Positions 18,835-27,624 of a DNA stretch of 64,000 nucleotides are shown here, piece after piece. Position 1 is the first letter of the stretch; each line of letters starts with the position of its first letter. Origin of the DNA: an uncultured Eubacteriales bacterium. GTDB taxonomy: Bacteria; Bacillota; Clostridia; Christensenellales; Aristaeellaceae. The notes below the pieces were generated by a model. That model was not told the DNA's origin. It searched no databases and saw nothing but the letters and a program-made list of their open reading frames with translations. The stretch spans positions 1-64,000 of the forward strand of contig CACWXP010000007.1 in NCBI GenBank assembly GCA_902764875.1, in the 5' to 3' direction. The position numbers and the translations under genes are program-made.

Positions 18835-20295
18835 TTACAGAATCTTCAGGACGTTGGCACAGAGGGAGGGGAGGCGCTCCGGCAGGCTGACGGCCAGGAT
18901 GCCGAATTCCTTTTTGAAGGGAACGGGGCCTGCGCCGAGCAGTTCCACGGAGTGGATTTCCTGATCCGCGAAGGAACGGAGAACAACGGTTTCGCCCGGG
19001 GCCGCGCCCATCAGGAAGGCATAGACCGCGCCGTCCTTCTGGACAAAGCGGAAGTCGCTGCGGTTCCAGTCGGTTTTTTCCTCGGTGAAGCCGTCGATCT
19101 TTACGCGGGTTTCGCCTTCGCCGAAGACGCGCCAGGGGCGGGTGCCGTAAACGGCTTCGCTGTTGACGGCGAACCACTCGGCCAGTTTGTCCAGAATGAA
19201 GGAAGCGTCGTCGTCGATGGTGCCGTCCGGCCGCTGGAGGATGTTCAGCAGCATGACGCCGTTCTTGGAGATGATGTCCACGAGCATCTCGATGATCTGT
19301 TCCGGACGCTTATAGGGCGAATGCACATCATAGAACCAGTTGCCGATGCAGGTGTCGGTATGCCAGGGATCCGGCATGATACCGGGCAGCTGGCTCTTTT
19401 CGATATCCAGGACGCCGACGCTGAAGATTTCCTTCCGGCGGTCCTTCTGGAGATAGACGGCGCGGTTTTCGCCGTGGAGGTCGATGGAAGTGTTGTAGAG
19501 GTGCGATACGGCTTCCAGGCCGAGACGGTAATCCTCCGGACGGATTTCCTTTGCTTCCTCGCCCATCCAGTGGCCGCCGAAGGGAAGGACGCCGTCGGTG
19601 TAGAGCAGATCCGGTTTGAAAGTGTCGATCATTTCAAAGACGCAGCGCTGCCAGTAGGCCTGGAAATCCCTGTTGGCGGTATACCAGGGAGAACAGTCGG
19701 AAGGATTGTCCGTTCCGTGTTCCTGATTGGCATGGTAGAAATCCTGATAGGCCGGATCGTTTCCGTCATAGGGCACGCCGGCGTAGGGGCCGAACTTGTC
19801 GCAGCCCTTGTTGACCCGCCACCAGGAGAAGGAGGCGCCGAGGTGCTCGCTGATGCCGAAGCCCATGCCGAGGCGATCCGCCGCCTTTTTCCAGAGGGCG
19901 AGGATGTCCTTGTGGGGGCCGACATTGACGCTGTTCATCCGGTTGATCTTTGAACCGTAGTTGAAGAAATGGTCGTGGTGGGTGCCCTGGGTCATGAGAT
20001 AGCGGGCGCCGGCCTTCCAATACCTGTCCGCCAGGGATTCGGGATCGAAATGCTCTGCCTTCCAGAGGGCGCAGATGTCCTTGTAGCCGAACTTCGACGG
20101 GTGACCGTAATGGCGCAGGTGGTACTCATACTGCGGGGTGCCTTCGATATACATATTACGGGCATACCAGTCGCCGAACATGGGTACGCTCTGGGGGCCC
20201 CAATGGCTCCAGATGCCGAACTTTGCGTCCCGGAACCACTCCGGGGCGGAATAGGCGCGGAGAGATTCAAAGGTGGGTTCAAAATGCCGATCCAT
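18835..20295 (-). CDS. GH29 alpha-L-fucosidase
   Basis: The 486-residue protein has the GH29 layout: WFRDAKFGIWSHWGPQSVP near the start, THHDHFFNY, and DLLYTDG near residue 236 where the family's nucleophilic aspartate lies. No signal peptide is present, so it should act in the cytoplasm on imported oligosaccharides or glycosides. GGAGG precedes the ATG. A sugar importer and a NahK-like kinase 40 kb away hint that host-type glycans are used, but a link is only inferred. Confidence 0.85.
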   Translation of the reverse strand: MDRHFEPTFESLRAYSAPEWFRDAKFGIWSHWGPQSVPMFGDWYARNMYIEGTPQYEYHLRHYGHPSKFGYKDICALWKAEHFDPESLADRYWKAGARYLMTQGTHHDHFFNYGSKINRMNSVNVGPHKDILALWKKAADRLGMGFGISEHLGASFSWWRVNKGCDKFGPYAGVPYDGNDPAYQDFYHANQEHGTDNPSDCSPWYTANRDFQAYWQRCVFEMIDTFKPDLLYTDGVLPFGGHWMGEEAKEIRPEDYRLGLEAVSHLYNTSIDLHGENRAVYLQKDRRKEIFSVGVLDIEKSQLPGIMPDPWHTDTCIGNWFYDVHSPYKRPEQIIEMLVDIISKNGVMLLNILQRPDGTIDDDASFILDKLAEWFAVNSEAVYGTRPWRVFGEGETRVKIDGFTEEKTDWNRSDFRFVQKDGAVYAFLMGAAPGETVVLRSFADQEIHSVELLGAGPVPFKKEFGILAVSLPERLPSLCANVLKIL

Positions 20296-20425
20296 GGGCT
20301 GTCCTCCGTATCATAAAAGAGTTTTTTTCGCGGTTATGGGATCATTTTAACCGATTGAGAACATCTGTCAAGACGGAAAAGGAGAGGAAAAAACAAACCA
20401 AGTGCAAAAAAGTCGCCCCGAACGC

Positions 20426-20455
20426 TGAAAAAGCACAGGGATTATATGATATACT
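20426..20455 (+). promoter_or_regulatory. Extended -10 promoter candidate for the methionine operon
   Basis: TGATATACT is an extended -10 element about 45 bases upstream of metF; the -35 match (TGAAAA) is poor. No S-box or other methionine riboswitch structure was recognised in the 205-base leader. Confidence 0.35.
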
Positions 20456-20500
20456 GCTAAATAACTGACCGCGCGAAACCAATGAAACGGGGGACGAAGC

Positions 20501-21358
20501 ATGCGTATATCGGAACTGCTGAAGCGGGACAAGGTGACCTTTTCCCTGGAGGTCTTTCCGCCGAAAACCAGCAATAAATATGAGGAAACCGCGGCCACAG
20601 CCCGGGAGATCGCCCGGCTGAAGCCGGACTTTATGAGCGTGACCTACGGCGCCGGCGGCGGAACCGGTGAATTCACCACCGGCATCGCCGCGGATATTCA
20701 GCGGGAAACCGGCGTGACGACGCTGGCGCATCTGACCTGTGTTTCCTCAAGCCGGGCCCATGTGTTGAAGATGCTGGATCTGTACCGGGAAAACGGCATC
20801 GAGAACATCCTGGCCCTGCGGGGAGATATTCCGAAGGACGGGAAGGTTTCGGAGGACTATCACTACGCGGTGGAGCTGATCAGAGACATCCGGGAACACG
20901 GGGACTTCTGCATCGGCGGGGCCTGCTATCCGGAAGGTCACATCGAAAGCCCCCACAAGGCGGAGGACCTGCGCCATCTGAAAGAAAAGACGGACGCGGG
21001 GCTGGATTTCCTGACCACACAGATGTTCTTCAACAATGACATGTTTTTCAACTTCCTGTACCGGGCGAGAGAGATCGGAATCACGGTGCCGATCCTCGCG
21101 GGCATCATGCCCATCACCAATCCGAAACAGCTAACCCGTAGCGTGGCCATGAGCGGGACGGACGTACCTCAGCGATTCCGGGCCATCGTGGACCATTTCG
21201 GAGAGAGCCCCGCGGGCATGATGCAGGCCGGGATTGTTTACGCCACGGCGCAGATCATCGACCTGATCGCCAACGGGATCCGTCACATCCATGTCTACAC
21301 CATGAACAAGCCGGAAGTGGCGGCGGGAATCATGAAGAACCTGAGCGAAATCCTGTGA
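20501..21358 (+). CDS. metF: Methylenetetrahydrofolate reductase
   Basis: The 285-residue protein opens with FSLEVFPPKTSNKYEE, the conserved catalytic glutamate segment, followed by SVTYGAGGG, LALRGDIP and FLTTQMFF. It supplies methyl-THF for methionine synthase. It heads a three-gene operon with a separate activation protein and MetH. Confidence 0.93.
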   Translation: MRISELLKRDKVTFSLEVFPPKTSNKYEETAATAREIARLKPDFMSVTYGAGGGTGEFTTGIAADIQRETGVTTLAHLTCVSSSRAHVLKMLDLYRENGIENILALRGDIPKDGKVSEDYHYAVELIRDIREHGDFCIGGACYPEGHIESPHKAEDLRHLKEKTDAGLDFLTTQMFFNNDMFFNFLYRAREIGITVPILAGIMPITNPKQLTRSVAMSGTDVPQRFRAIVDHFGESPAGMMQAGIVYATAQIIDLIANGIRHIHVYTMNKPEVAAGIMKNLSEIL

Positions 21359-21386
21359 GAAAACGGTTTTGAAAGGCGGCTGCGGC

Positions 21387-22043
21387 ATGAAGATCCCCGT
21401 GGAAGAGGCGCTGCGCTACATGCGCGTGCCGAAGAGCGACGAGGCAACCCGGCGTCTGGCGGAAGAGACAGCCGCCATGCTGGAAAAGCAGCTGCATCCC
21501 CGGTTCCTCTGGCGCGCCTTCCCGGTCAGGCAGGACGGAGAGGGCATCCTTCTGGAAGGAGCGGGGCTCCGGCTGCCCGGGAATCTGGCGGCAAAAATGC
21601 TTTCGGACTGCGACACGGTGGTGCTGCTGGTCTGCACGCTGGGCGCCGGGTTTGACCGGATGCTGAAAGAATGGGAAGCCCGGGACATGGCAAGGGCCGC
21701 GGTGATGGACTTCTGCGGCAGCGCCTGGGCTGAAAGCGTGTGCGACGAGGCCGAGGCGGAGATCCGCAGCCGTTTCCCCGGAAAATACTGCACGGACCGG
21801 TTCAGCCCGGGATACGGGGACCTGCCCCTGAGCCTGCAGGCGGACTTCCTGCGGGTGCTGGATGCCGGGCGGAAGCTCGGCATCACGGCGAATGAAAGCT
21901 TCCTGCTGCTGCCCTGCAAATCGGTGACGGCCATCGTGGGCCTGAGCGACCGGCCCCAGGGGGCGAAGATCCGGGGATGCGCGTACTGCGCGATGCGGGA
22001 AGAATGTGCATACAGAAAGGACGGTAAGTTCTGTGGAGATTAA
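21387..22043 (+). CDS. Stand-alone methionine synthase activation-domain protein
   Basis: About 218 residues from the ATG at 21387, which has GAAAGG ten bases upstream (an earlier TTG at 21369 lacks a site). It carries FSPGYGDLPLSLQ and PCKSVTAIVGLS, the SAM-binding signatures of the MetH reactivation domain, and ends with GCAYCAMREECAY. It probably reactivates oxidised cobalamin on the downstream MetH, which lacks this domain. Its last bases overlap the metH start. Confidence 0.85.
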   Translation: MKIPVEEALRYMRVPKSDEATRRLAEETAAMLEKQLHPRFLWRAFPVRQDGEGILLEGAGLRLPGNLAAKMLSDCDTVVLLVCTLGAGFDRMLKEWEARDMARAAVMDFCGSAWAESVCDEAEAEIRSRFPGKYCTDRFSPGYGDLPLSLQADFLRVLDAGRKLGITANESFLLLPCKSVTAIVGLSDRPQGAKIRGCAYCAMREECAYRKDGKFCGD

Positions 22044-24402
22044 ACTGCCGATGCTGCTGGACGGCGCGATGGGAACCATGCTGCAGAAAGCCGGCATGAA
22101 GCCCGGAACCATTCCGGAGACGCTGAACATCACGGATCCGGAAATGGTGGAGGCCATTCACCGGGCCTACATCCGGGCGGGAAGCCGGGCTGTTTATGCC
22201 AATACCTTCGGGGCTAACAGCCTGAAACTGAAAAAAACGGAATACACCACGGCGGAACTGATTGAAGCGGGCGTGCGGATTGCAAAGGACTGCGCAGCGG
22301 AAACCGGTGCGCTGGTCGGACTGGACGTGGGATCCCTGGGCGTGATGCTGCAGCCGCTGGGGACGCTTCCGTTTGAAGAAGCCGTGGATTTGTATAAAGA
22401 AATCATGACCGCCGGGGCAAAGGCCGGGGCGGATCTGATCGCGATTGAAACCATGAGCGACCTGGCGGAAACCCGGGCAGCGCTGATCGCCGCAAAGGAA
22501 GCAACGGACCTGCCGGTTTTCGTGACCATGAGCTTTGACGCAACGGGACGAACCTTCACCGGCTGCACGCCGGCCTCCATGGCCCGGACGCTGGAAGGCC
22601 TGGGGGCGGACGCGGTAGGCGTCAACTGCTCCCTGGGGCCGGAGGAGATGGTTCCCATCGTACGGGAAATCCGGGCGAACACCCGCCTGCCGGTGATCGC
22701 CAAGCCGAACGCCGGTCTGCCGGACCCGGTAACGGGGGCCTACGGCGTAAGCGCCGAAGACTTTGCGGAGGCAATGAAGGCGCTGGCCGCGGCCGGAGCT
22801 GAAATCCTGGGCGGATGCTGCGGAACCGATCCGGCGTATATCGCGGCGCTGGGGAACGCGATGAAAGAAATGGCATTCAACCCCTCAAAGCCCGGCGTGT
22901 CCGGATTCACCGGGGCGGTTTGCACGGGGCCGAAATGTCTGACGACGGACCGGATCCGGGTGATCGGCGAACGGATCAACCCAACGGGCAAGAAACGGCT
23001 GCAGCAGGCACTGCTGGAAGACGACACGGATTACCTGGTCGAAATGGCGATCCGCCAGGCTGACGCCGGCGCGGACCTGCTGGATATCAACGTGGGCTAT
23101 CCCGGTGTGGACGAAGTGACGATGCTGCCCCGGGTGGTGCAGGCGGTGCAAGCGGCGGTGGATCTGCCGCTGCAGATTGACACGACGAACCCGGAAACGC
23201 TGGAAGCGGCCCTGCGGGTGTACCAGGGGAAAGCCGCGGTGAACAGCGTGAACGGAAAGGAAGAAAGCCTCCGGACGGTGCTGCCGCTGGTGAAGAAATA
23301 CGGTGCGGCGGTGGTGGGCCTGACGCTGGACGAAAACGGCATTCCGGACACGGCGGAAAAGCGCGTCGCGATTGCCCGCAGAATTCTGGAGCGGGCTGTT
23401 GCCGCGGGGATTCCGAAGGAAGATGTGTGGATCGACTGCCTGACGCTGACGGTTTCCGCCCAGCAGGAGCAGGCCATGGAAACCCTGAAGGCCGTGCGCG
23501 CAGTTCGGGAGGAACTGGGCCTTAACACGGTGCTGGGCGTCAGCAATATCTCCTTCGGCCTGCCGAACCGGCTGCTGGTGACCCAGGCGTTCCTGACCTG
23601 TGCGCTGGAAGCGGGGCTGACGCTGCCGATCATCAACCCGAACCAGAAGGAGATCATGGACGTGATCGCCGCCCGCCGGGTGCTTTGCGGCGAGGACGAA
23701 GGCTGCCGCGCCTATGTGGAGCGCTTCGCGGAGGAAGTACAGGCGGAAAAGAAGCCGGCCGCCGCGGCTTCCGGCATGACGCTGGGCGAGGCCATTCGCA
23801 AAGGGCTGCGGAACGAAAGCGGTAAGCTGACCCGGGACGCGCTGCACACCCGCAGCGAAATGGAACTGGTGGAGAAGGAACTGATTCCCGCCCTGGAGGA
23901 AACCGGCGAGAAATATGAGCAGGGGAAGGTGTTCCTGCCCCAGCTGCTGAGTGCCGCTCAGGCGGCCCAGGCCGCCTTTGAGGAAATCCGCGGATCCCTG
24001 CTGAAAAAGGGAGAGCAGAGCGCGGACCGCGGAACGGTGATCATGGCGACAGTGCAGGGGGACATCCACGACATCGGCAAGAACATCGTGATCACGGTAC
24101 TGGAAAACTACGGTTACCGGGTGCGGGATCTGGGCAAGGACGTGCCGCCGGAAACGATTGTGAAAGAAACCGTTGAAAAGAAAATCCGCCTGGTGGGCCT
24201 GAGCGCGCTGATGACCACAACGCTGCCGGCTATGGCGGAAACCGTGCGCCGGTTGAAGGAACTGCCGGATCCGCCGCAGGTGATGGTGGGCGGCGCGGTG
24301 GTCACCGCCGACTACGCAAAGAGCATCGGTGCGGATTTCTACGCAAGGGATGTCCGCGACGCGGTGAAGATTACAGGACAGGTTTTCGGGAGCAACGGAT
24401 AG
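22033..24402 (+). CDS. metH: Cobalamin-dependent methionine synthase lacking the activation domain
   Basis: About 789 residues from a GTG at 22033 with GAAAGGAC upstream; an in-frame ATG at 22006 is possible. Domains in order: homocysteine-binding barrel with zinc ligands in GVNCSLGP and GGCCGTDP, pterin-binding barrel (VIGERINPTGKK, DINVGYPG), the B12 cap, and the cobalamin domain with GDIHDIGKNI, where His is the axial ligand. The protein stops after this domain, so the activation function is supplied by the preceding gene. Confidence 0.93.
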   Translation: MEIKLPMLLDGAMGTMLQKAGMKPGTIPETLNITDPEMVEAIHRAYIRAGSRAVYANTFGANSLKLKKTEYTTAELIEAGVRIAKDCAAETGALVGLDVGSLGVMLQPLGTLPFEEAVDLYKEIMTAGAKAGADLIAIETMSDLAETRAALIAAKEATDLPVFVTMSFDATGRTFTGCTPASMARTLEGLGADAVGVNCSLGPEEMVPIVREIRANTRLPVIAKPNAGLPDPVTGAYGVSAEDFAEAMKALAAAGAEILGGCCGTDPAYIAALGNAMKEMAFNPSKPGVSGFTGAVCTGPKCLTTDRIRVIGERINPTGKKRLQQALLEDDTDYLVEMAIRQADAGADLLDINVGYPGVDEVTMLPRVVQAVQAAVDLPLQIDTTNPETLEAALRVYQGKAAVNSVNGKEESLRTVLPLVKKYGAAVVGLTLDENGIPDTAEKRVAIARRILERAVAAGIPKEDVWIDCLTLTVSAQQEQAMETLKAVRAVREELGLNTVLGVSNISFGLPNRLLVTQAFLTCALEAGLTLPIINPNQKEIMDVIAARRVLCGEDEGCRAYVERFAEEVQAEKKPAAAASGMTLGEAIRKGLRNESGKLTRDALHTRSEMELVEKELIPALEETGEKYEQGKVFLPQLLSAAQAAQAAFEEIRGSLLKKGEQSADRGTVIMATVQGDIHDIGKNIVITVLENYGYRVRDLGKDVPPETIVKETVEKKIRLVGLSALMTTTLPAMAETVRRLKELPDPPQVMVGGAVVTADYAKSIGADFYARDVRDAVKITGQVFGSNG

Positions 24403-24459
24403 TAAACGGACAGTAAAACTTTTTTCGACAGTAAAGCAACAGTAAACGGACAGTAAAAC
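24401..24459. repeat. Direct repeat after metH
   Basis: AGTAAACGGACAGTAAAAC occurs twice, 40 bases apart, directly after the metH stop codon and leading into the terminator. ACAGTAAA occurs a further time between the copies. Confidence 0.7.
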
Positions 24460-24488
24460 GCCCCAGCGACAATCGCGGGGCGCTTTTC
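24459..24488 (+). terminator. Rho-independent terminator of the metF-metH operon
   Basis: CGCCCC and inner GCGA pair with TCGC and GGGGCG around a CAA loop (one A bulge), followed by CTTTTC. It can also serve the convergent symporter gene. Confidence 0.85.
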
Positions 24489-24501
24489 ATTGAACAGTCG
24501 G

Positions 24502-26085
24502 TTATTCTTCCGTTTCGATGGAATCCTTGGCGGTGACGACGACCTTGCGGTTGTAGCAGCTGAAGATCTGCTCCACTTCCGCTTTGTCGGGGGCCTTCGA
24601 AATCAGGCTGACCAGCGGAACGAGGACGAGGCCCGCGATCATGCAGAAGGCGCCGGCGTTGATCGGGGACTGGAGAATGCCGAGGCTGATGTTCAGGACC
24701 TTCAGGTTGGCCAGCATGTCGATGATCATGAAGATCGTTGAGAACAGCATGGAAGCCCAGCAGGCGTTCTTCGTGGTCCGCTTCCAGTACAGGCCATAGA
24801 GGAAGGGCGCCAGGAACGCGCCGGCCATGGCGCCCCAGCTGACACCCATGGCCTGGGCGATGAAGGCGACGCCGGAATTGGCCTGATAAATGGCCAGGGC
24901 GGCGGAGATGACGATGAAGACCACGATCAGCACCCGGAGGATCAGCAGCTGCTTCTTCTCATCCATGTCCTTGATGACGCGTCCCTTGAGCAGATCCAGC
25001 GTGACGGTGGAGGAGGAAGTGAGCACGAGGGAAGACAGGGTCGACATGGAAGCGGAGAGCACCAGGATGATGACGATGGCGATCAGGAAAGGCGAGAGGG
25101 TCTGCAGCATGGTGGGAATGACATTGTCAAACCCGCCGACAGGGGTGCCGGCCTCGGTGACGCCGATTTCCGCGGAGAACAGACGGCCGAAGCCGCCCAG
25201 GAAGTAGCAGCCACCGGCGACGATCATCGCGAAGACGGTGGAAATGACGGTTCCCTTGTGGATGGAGCCTTCGCTCTTGATGGCATAGAACTTACCGACC
25301 ATCTGCGGGAGGCCCCAGGTGCCCAGGGAGGTGAGCAGCACCACGCCCAGGAGGCTGAAGGGATCCGGGCCGAAGAAGGAGTTGAAGACGCCGGAGACGG
25401 TGCCGTTGGCGATGGTTTCATCCTTCACGGCGGCCAGGCCGTTCAGGGACTCCATGAAGCCGCCCTTGCTGCCCAGGACCGCCGCGATGACGGCGACGAT
25501 GCCGACCAGCATGATCAGGCCCTGGATGAAATCGTTGACGGCGGTGGCCATATAGCCGCCGACGATGACATACACGGCGGTGAGGGCGGCCATGACGATG
25601 ACGCAGACGGAATAATCAATATTGAAGGCCATCCGGAACAGACGGCTGAGGCCGTTGTAGAGGGAGGCGGTGTATGGGATCATGAAAATGAAAATAATAA
25701 TGGAAGCGGCGACCTTCAGGGAAGGCGCGTTGAAGCGCTTTTCGAAGAAATCCGGCATGGTGGCACTGGAAAGATGCTGGGTCATGATGCGCGTGCGCCG
25801 GCCGAGAATGACCCAGGCCAGGAGCGAACCGATCATGGCGTTGCCGATACCGACCCAGGTGGAGGCGATACCGAACTTCCAGCCGAACTGGCCGGCATAG
25901 CCGACGAAGATCACGGCGGAGAAATAGGAAGTGCCGTAGGCAAAGGCGGTGAGCCAGGGCCCCACATTCCGCCCGCCGAGAACAAAGCCGTTGACATCGG
26001 TGGAATGTTTGCGGCAGTAGAAGCCGACATAGATCATTACGCCGAAGAACAGCAGGAGCATGATCAGTTTAATCGTAATATCCAA
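24502..26085 (-). CDS. Sodium:solute symporter (SSS family)
   Basis: About 527 residues with roughly 13 transmembrane helices. The first helix is followed by GFVLGGRNVGPWLTAFAYG, and ASMSTLSSLVLTSSS lies in the helix that carries sodium-site serines in the SSS family. The start is a TTG at 26085, eight bases after GGAAGGA; the longer upstream frame runs through that ribosome site. The solute (sugar, amino acid or carboxylate) cannot be predicted. It has its own promoter. Confidence 0.85.
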   Translation of the reverse strand: MDITIKLIMLLLFFGVMIYVGFYCRKHSTDVNGFVLGGRNVGPWLTAFAYGTSYFSAVIFVGYAGQFGWKFGIASTWVGIGNAMIGSLLAWVILGRRTRIMTQHLSSATMPDFFEKRFNAPSLKVAASIIIFIFMIPYTASLYNGLSRLFRMAFNIDYSVCVIVMAALTAVYVIVGGYMATAVNDFIQGLIMLVGIVAVIAAVLGSKGGFMESLNGLAAVKDETIANGTVSGVFNSFFGPDPFSLLGVVLLTSLGTWGLPQMVGKFYAIKSEGSIHKGTVISTVFAMIVAGGCYFLGGFGRLFSAEIGVTEAGTPVGGFDNVIPTMLQTLSPFLIAIVIILVLSASMSTLSSLVLTSSSTVTLDLLKGRVIKDMDEKKQLLILRVLIVVFIVISAALAIYQANSGVAFIAQAMGVSWGAMAGAFLAPFLYGLYWKRTTKNACWASMLFSTIFMIIDMLANLKVLNISLGILQSPINAGAFCMIAGLVLVPLVSLISKAPDKAEVEQIFSCYNRKVVVTAKDSIETEE

Positions 26086-26122
26086 GAAACATCCTTCCTT
26101 TCCTTTGACAGAAATCGAAAAG

Positions 26123-26151
26123 ATGTTATTATGGAAACGGCCGCAGGTCAA
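26123..26151 (-). promoter_or_regulatory. Promoter candidate for the symporter gene
   Basis: On the minus strand TTGACC and TAACAT are separated by 17 bases, about 40 bases upstream of the TTG start. Confidence 0.45.
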
Positions 26152-26275
26152 GGCGTTCCGGACGAAAGGACAGGGAAAAAACAGAAAGCAGGCCGTTTAC
26201 GTTTCGGAAAGAGTGCGATACAATTAAGAAAAAGCAACCCGGCGGACGGAGAAAGAGAGAAAAGATGGCGGAAGC

Positions 26276-26304
26276 TTGACTTTTCGCTCGGATGGGTTTA
26301 TGAT
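26276..26304 (+). promoter_or_regulatory. Promoter of the thiamine operon
   Basis: TTGACT and TATGAT are separated by exactly 17 bases and end just before the TPP riboswitch, so transcription should start at about 26311. Confidence 0.75.
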
Positions 26305-26312
26305 CTGTTCTG

Positions 26313-26394
26313 TGCTAGGGGAGCGATTGCTGAGATTGTAAGAAATTACAGACCCTCATTACCTGATCCGGCCAATACCGGCGTAGGGAAGCGA
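26313..26394 (+). ncRNA. TPP riboswitch (THI box)
   Basis: The conserved THI-box parts occur in order: CTAGGGGAGC, GCTGAGA, GACCCT, ACCTGATCCGG and the closing CGTAGGGAAGC. The aptamer is followed by a hairpin with a T-run, so thiamine pyrophosphate binding should cause premature termination of the thiamine uptake and ThiN operon. Confidence 0.95.
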
Positions 26395-26429
26395 GAAACC
26401 GTCCGATATGGATTGTGTGGAAGCAACAA

Positions 26430-26450
26430 CCTCCCATGGGGAGGCTTTTT
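26430..26450 (+). terminator. Terminator of the TPP riboswitch expression platform
   Basis: CCTCCC pairs with GGGAGG around a 3-base loop, followed by CTTTTT. It lies 36 bases after the aptamer and about 45 bases before the first gene. Confidence 0.85.
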
Positions 26451-26492
26451 CATTTCCCGGCACAGACCGAAAAAGAGGAGATGCATTTCAAA

Positions 26493-26789
26493 ATGGAAGC
26501 CAGCGTTGCCATTCAGAGCCTGCCGGGCGTTGCGGACGACGAGGAACTGTGCCGGATCGTGGACGAGGTGATCGCCTACATCGCCGGAACGGGATACAAC
26601 TACTTTGTCGGCCCCTTTGAAACCACCATCGAGGGACCCTACGACGAACTGATGGACATTGTGAAGGAATGCCAGCACATCGCGATCCGCGCGGGCGCGC
26701 CCTCCGTGTGCGCATACGTGAAGATTTCATACAAGCCGGAAGGGGAGGTCCTTTCCATTGAAAGAAAAATCGGCAAGTATCAGGGATAA
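26493..26789 (+). CDS. MTH1187/YkoF-type thiamine-binding protein
   Basis: About 98 residues from the ATG at 26493, with GAGGAG 12 bases upstream; an ATG at 26481 abuts the site. The sequence ASVAIQSLPG, then a central GTGYNYFVGPFETTIEG and AIRAGAPSVCAYVKI matches the small ferredoxin-like MTH1187/YkoF family that binds thiamine or its pyrimidine precursor. It is the first gene behind the TPP riboswitch and overlaps the permease gene by 32 bases. Confidence 0.85.
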   Translation: MEASVAIQSLPGVADDEELCRIVDEVIAYIAGTGYNYFVGPFETTIEGPYDELMDIVKECQHIAIRAGAPSVCAYVKISYKPEGEVLSIERKIGKYQG

Positions 26790-27546
26790 ACTGCTGCCGG
26801 CGGCGACTTTCGCCGGGATCATCGCGCTGTGGTGGATCCTGTCGGCAACAGAGATTGTTCCGGGATACATGCTGCCTTCACCCCCGGCGGTGGCGGAGGC
26901 TTTTATCCGCGACTTTCCGAACCTGATGGAACACGCGGCAGTGACCCTGAAAGAGGCGATCTACGGCCTGCTGATCGGTACGGCGCTGGCCTTCGGGCTT
27001 GCCTGCGCCATGGATCGGTTTCTGAACCTGGAGAAGGCCGTGCTGCCGGTGCTGGTGACGACGCAGACCATCCCGACGATCGCGATCGCGCCGCTGCTGG
27101 TGCTGTGGATGGGATTCGGGATGGCCCCGAAGATCGTGCTGGTGGTGATTACAACATTCTTCCCGATTGCCGTGGGGCTTTTGGACGGCTTCAAAAGCGC
27201 CGATCCGGACGCAATCGCGCTGCTGCGGTCCATGAAGGCCACGAGAGGACAGATTTTCCGCCATGTAAAGATTCCGGCGGCCTTGCCCTATTTCTTTTCC
27301 GGCCTGCGGATTTCCGCTTCCTACGCGGTGGTCGGCGCGGTGATTTCGGAATGGCTCGGCGGGTTTGAAGGCCTCGGCGTCTATATGACACGGGTCCGGA
27401 AAGCCTATGCCTTTGACAAAATGTTCGCGGTGATTCTGCTGATTGTGATCGTCAGCCTGTTGCTGATGAAAGCGGTGAACCTGCTGAAAACCGTTTCCAT
27501 GCCGTGGCTGAAATACGCCCCGGAAACGGCCGGACAGCACGGATGA
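26758..27546 (+). CDS. thiX: ABC transporter permease, thiamine precursor uptake (ThiX-like)
   Basis: The 262-residue membrane protein resembles SsuC/TauC-type permeases: GYMLPSPPAV, QTIPTIAIAPLLVLW and the cytoplasmic coupling segment KIPAALPYFFSGLRIS. The start is a TTG with GGGGAGG nine bases upstream, inside the previous gene. With the ThiY-like binding protein and ATPase it should import a hydroxymethylpyrimidine-type thiamine precursor, as the TPP riboswitch indicates. Confidence 0.85.
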   Translation: MKEKSASIRDKLLPAATFAGIIALWWILSATEIVPGYMLPSPPAVAEAFIRDFPNLMEHAAVTLKEAIYGLLIGTALAFGLACAMDRFLNLEKAVLPVLVTTQTIPTIAIAPLLVLWMGFGMAPKIVLVVITTFFPIAVGLLDGFKSADPDAIALLRSMKATRGQIFRHVKIPAALPYFFSGLRISASYAVVGAVISEWLGGFEGLGVYMTRVRKAYAFDKMFAVILLIVIVSLLLMKAVNLLKTVSMPWLKYAPETAGQHG

Positions 27547-27610
27547 AGACATGTTGACTTATGAAAAAAGCCGGACATCACGGATGAAGACAAATTGACT
27601 GATGAAAAGA
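27529..27610. repeat. 41-bp tandem duplication spanning the thiX stop codon
   Basis: Two near-identical units beginning GCCGGACA are spaced exactly 41 bases apart. The first contains the permease stop codon and the second lies just before the ribosome site of the next gene. Confidence 0.8.
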
Positions 27611-27624
27611 CGGAGGGAAAAACC

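Noticed and set aside
20296-20500. SAM riboswitch in front of metF
   Set aside because: No S-box core motifs or terminator hairpin could be found in this leader.
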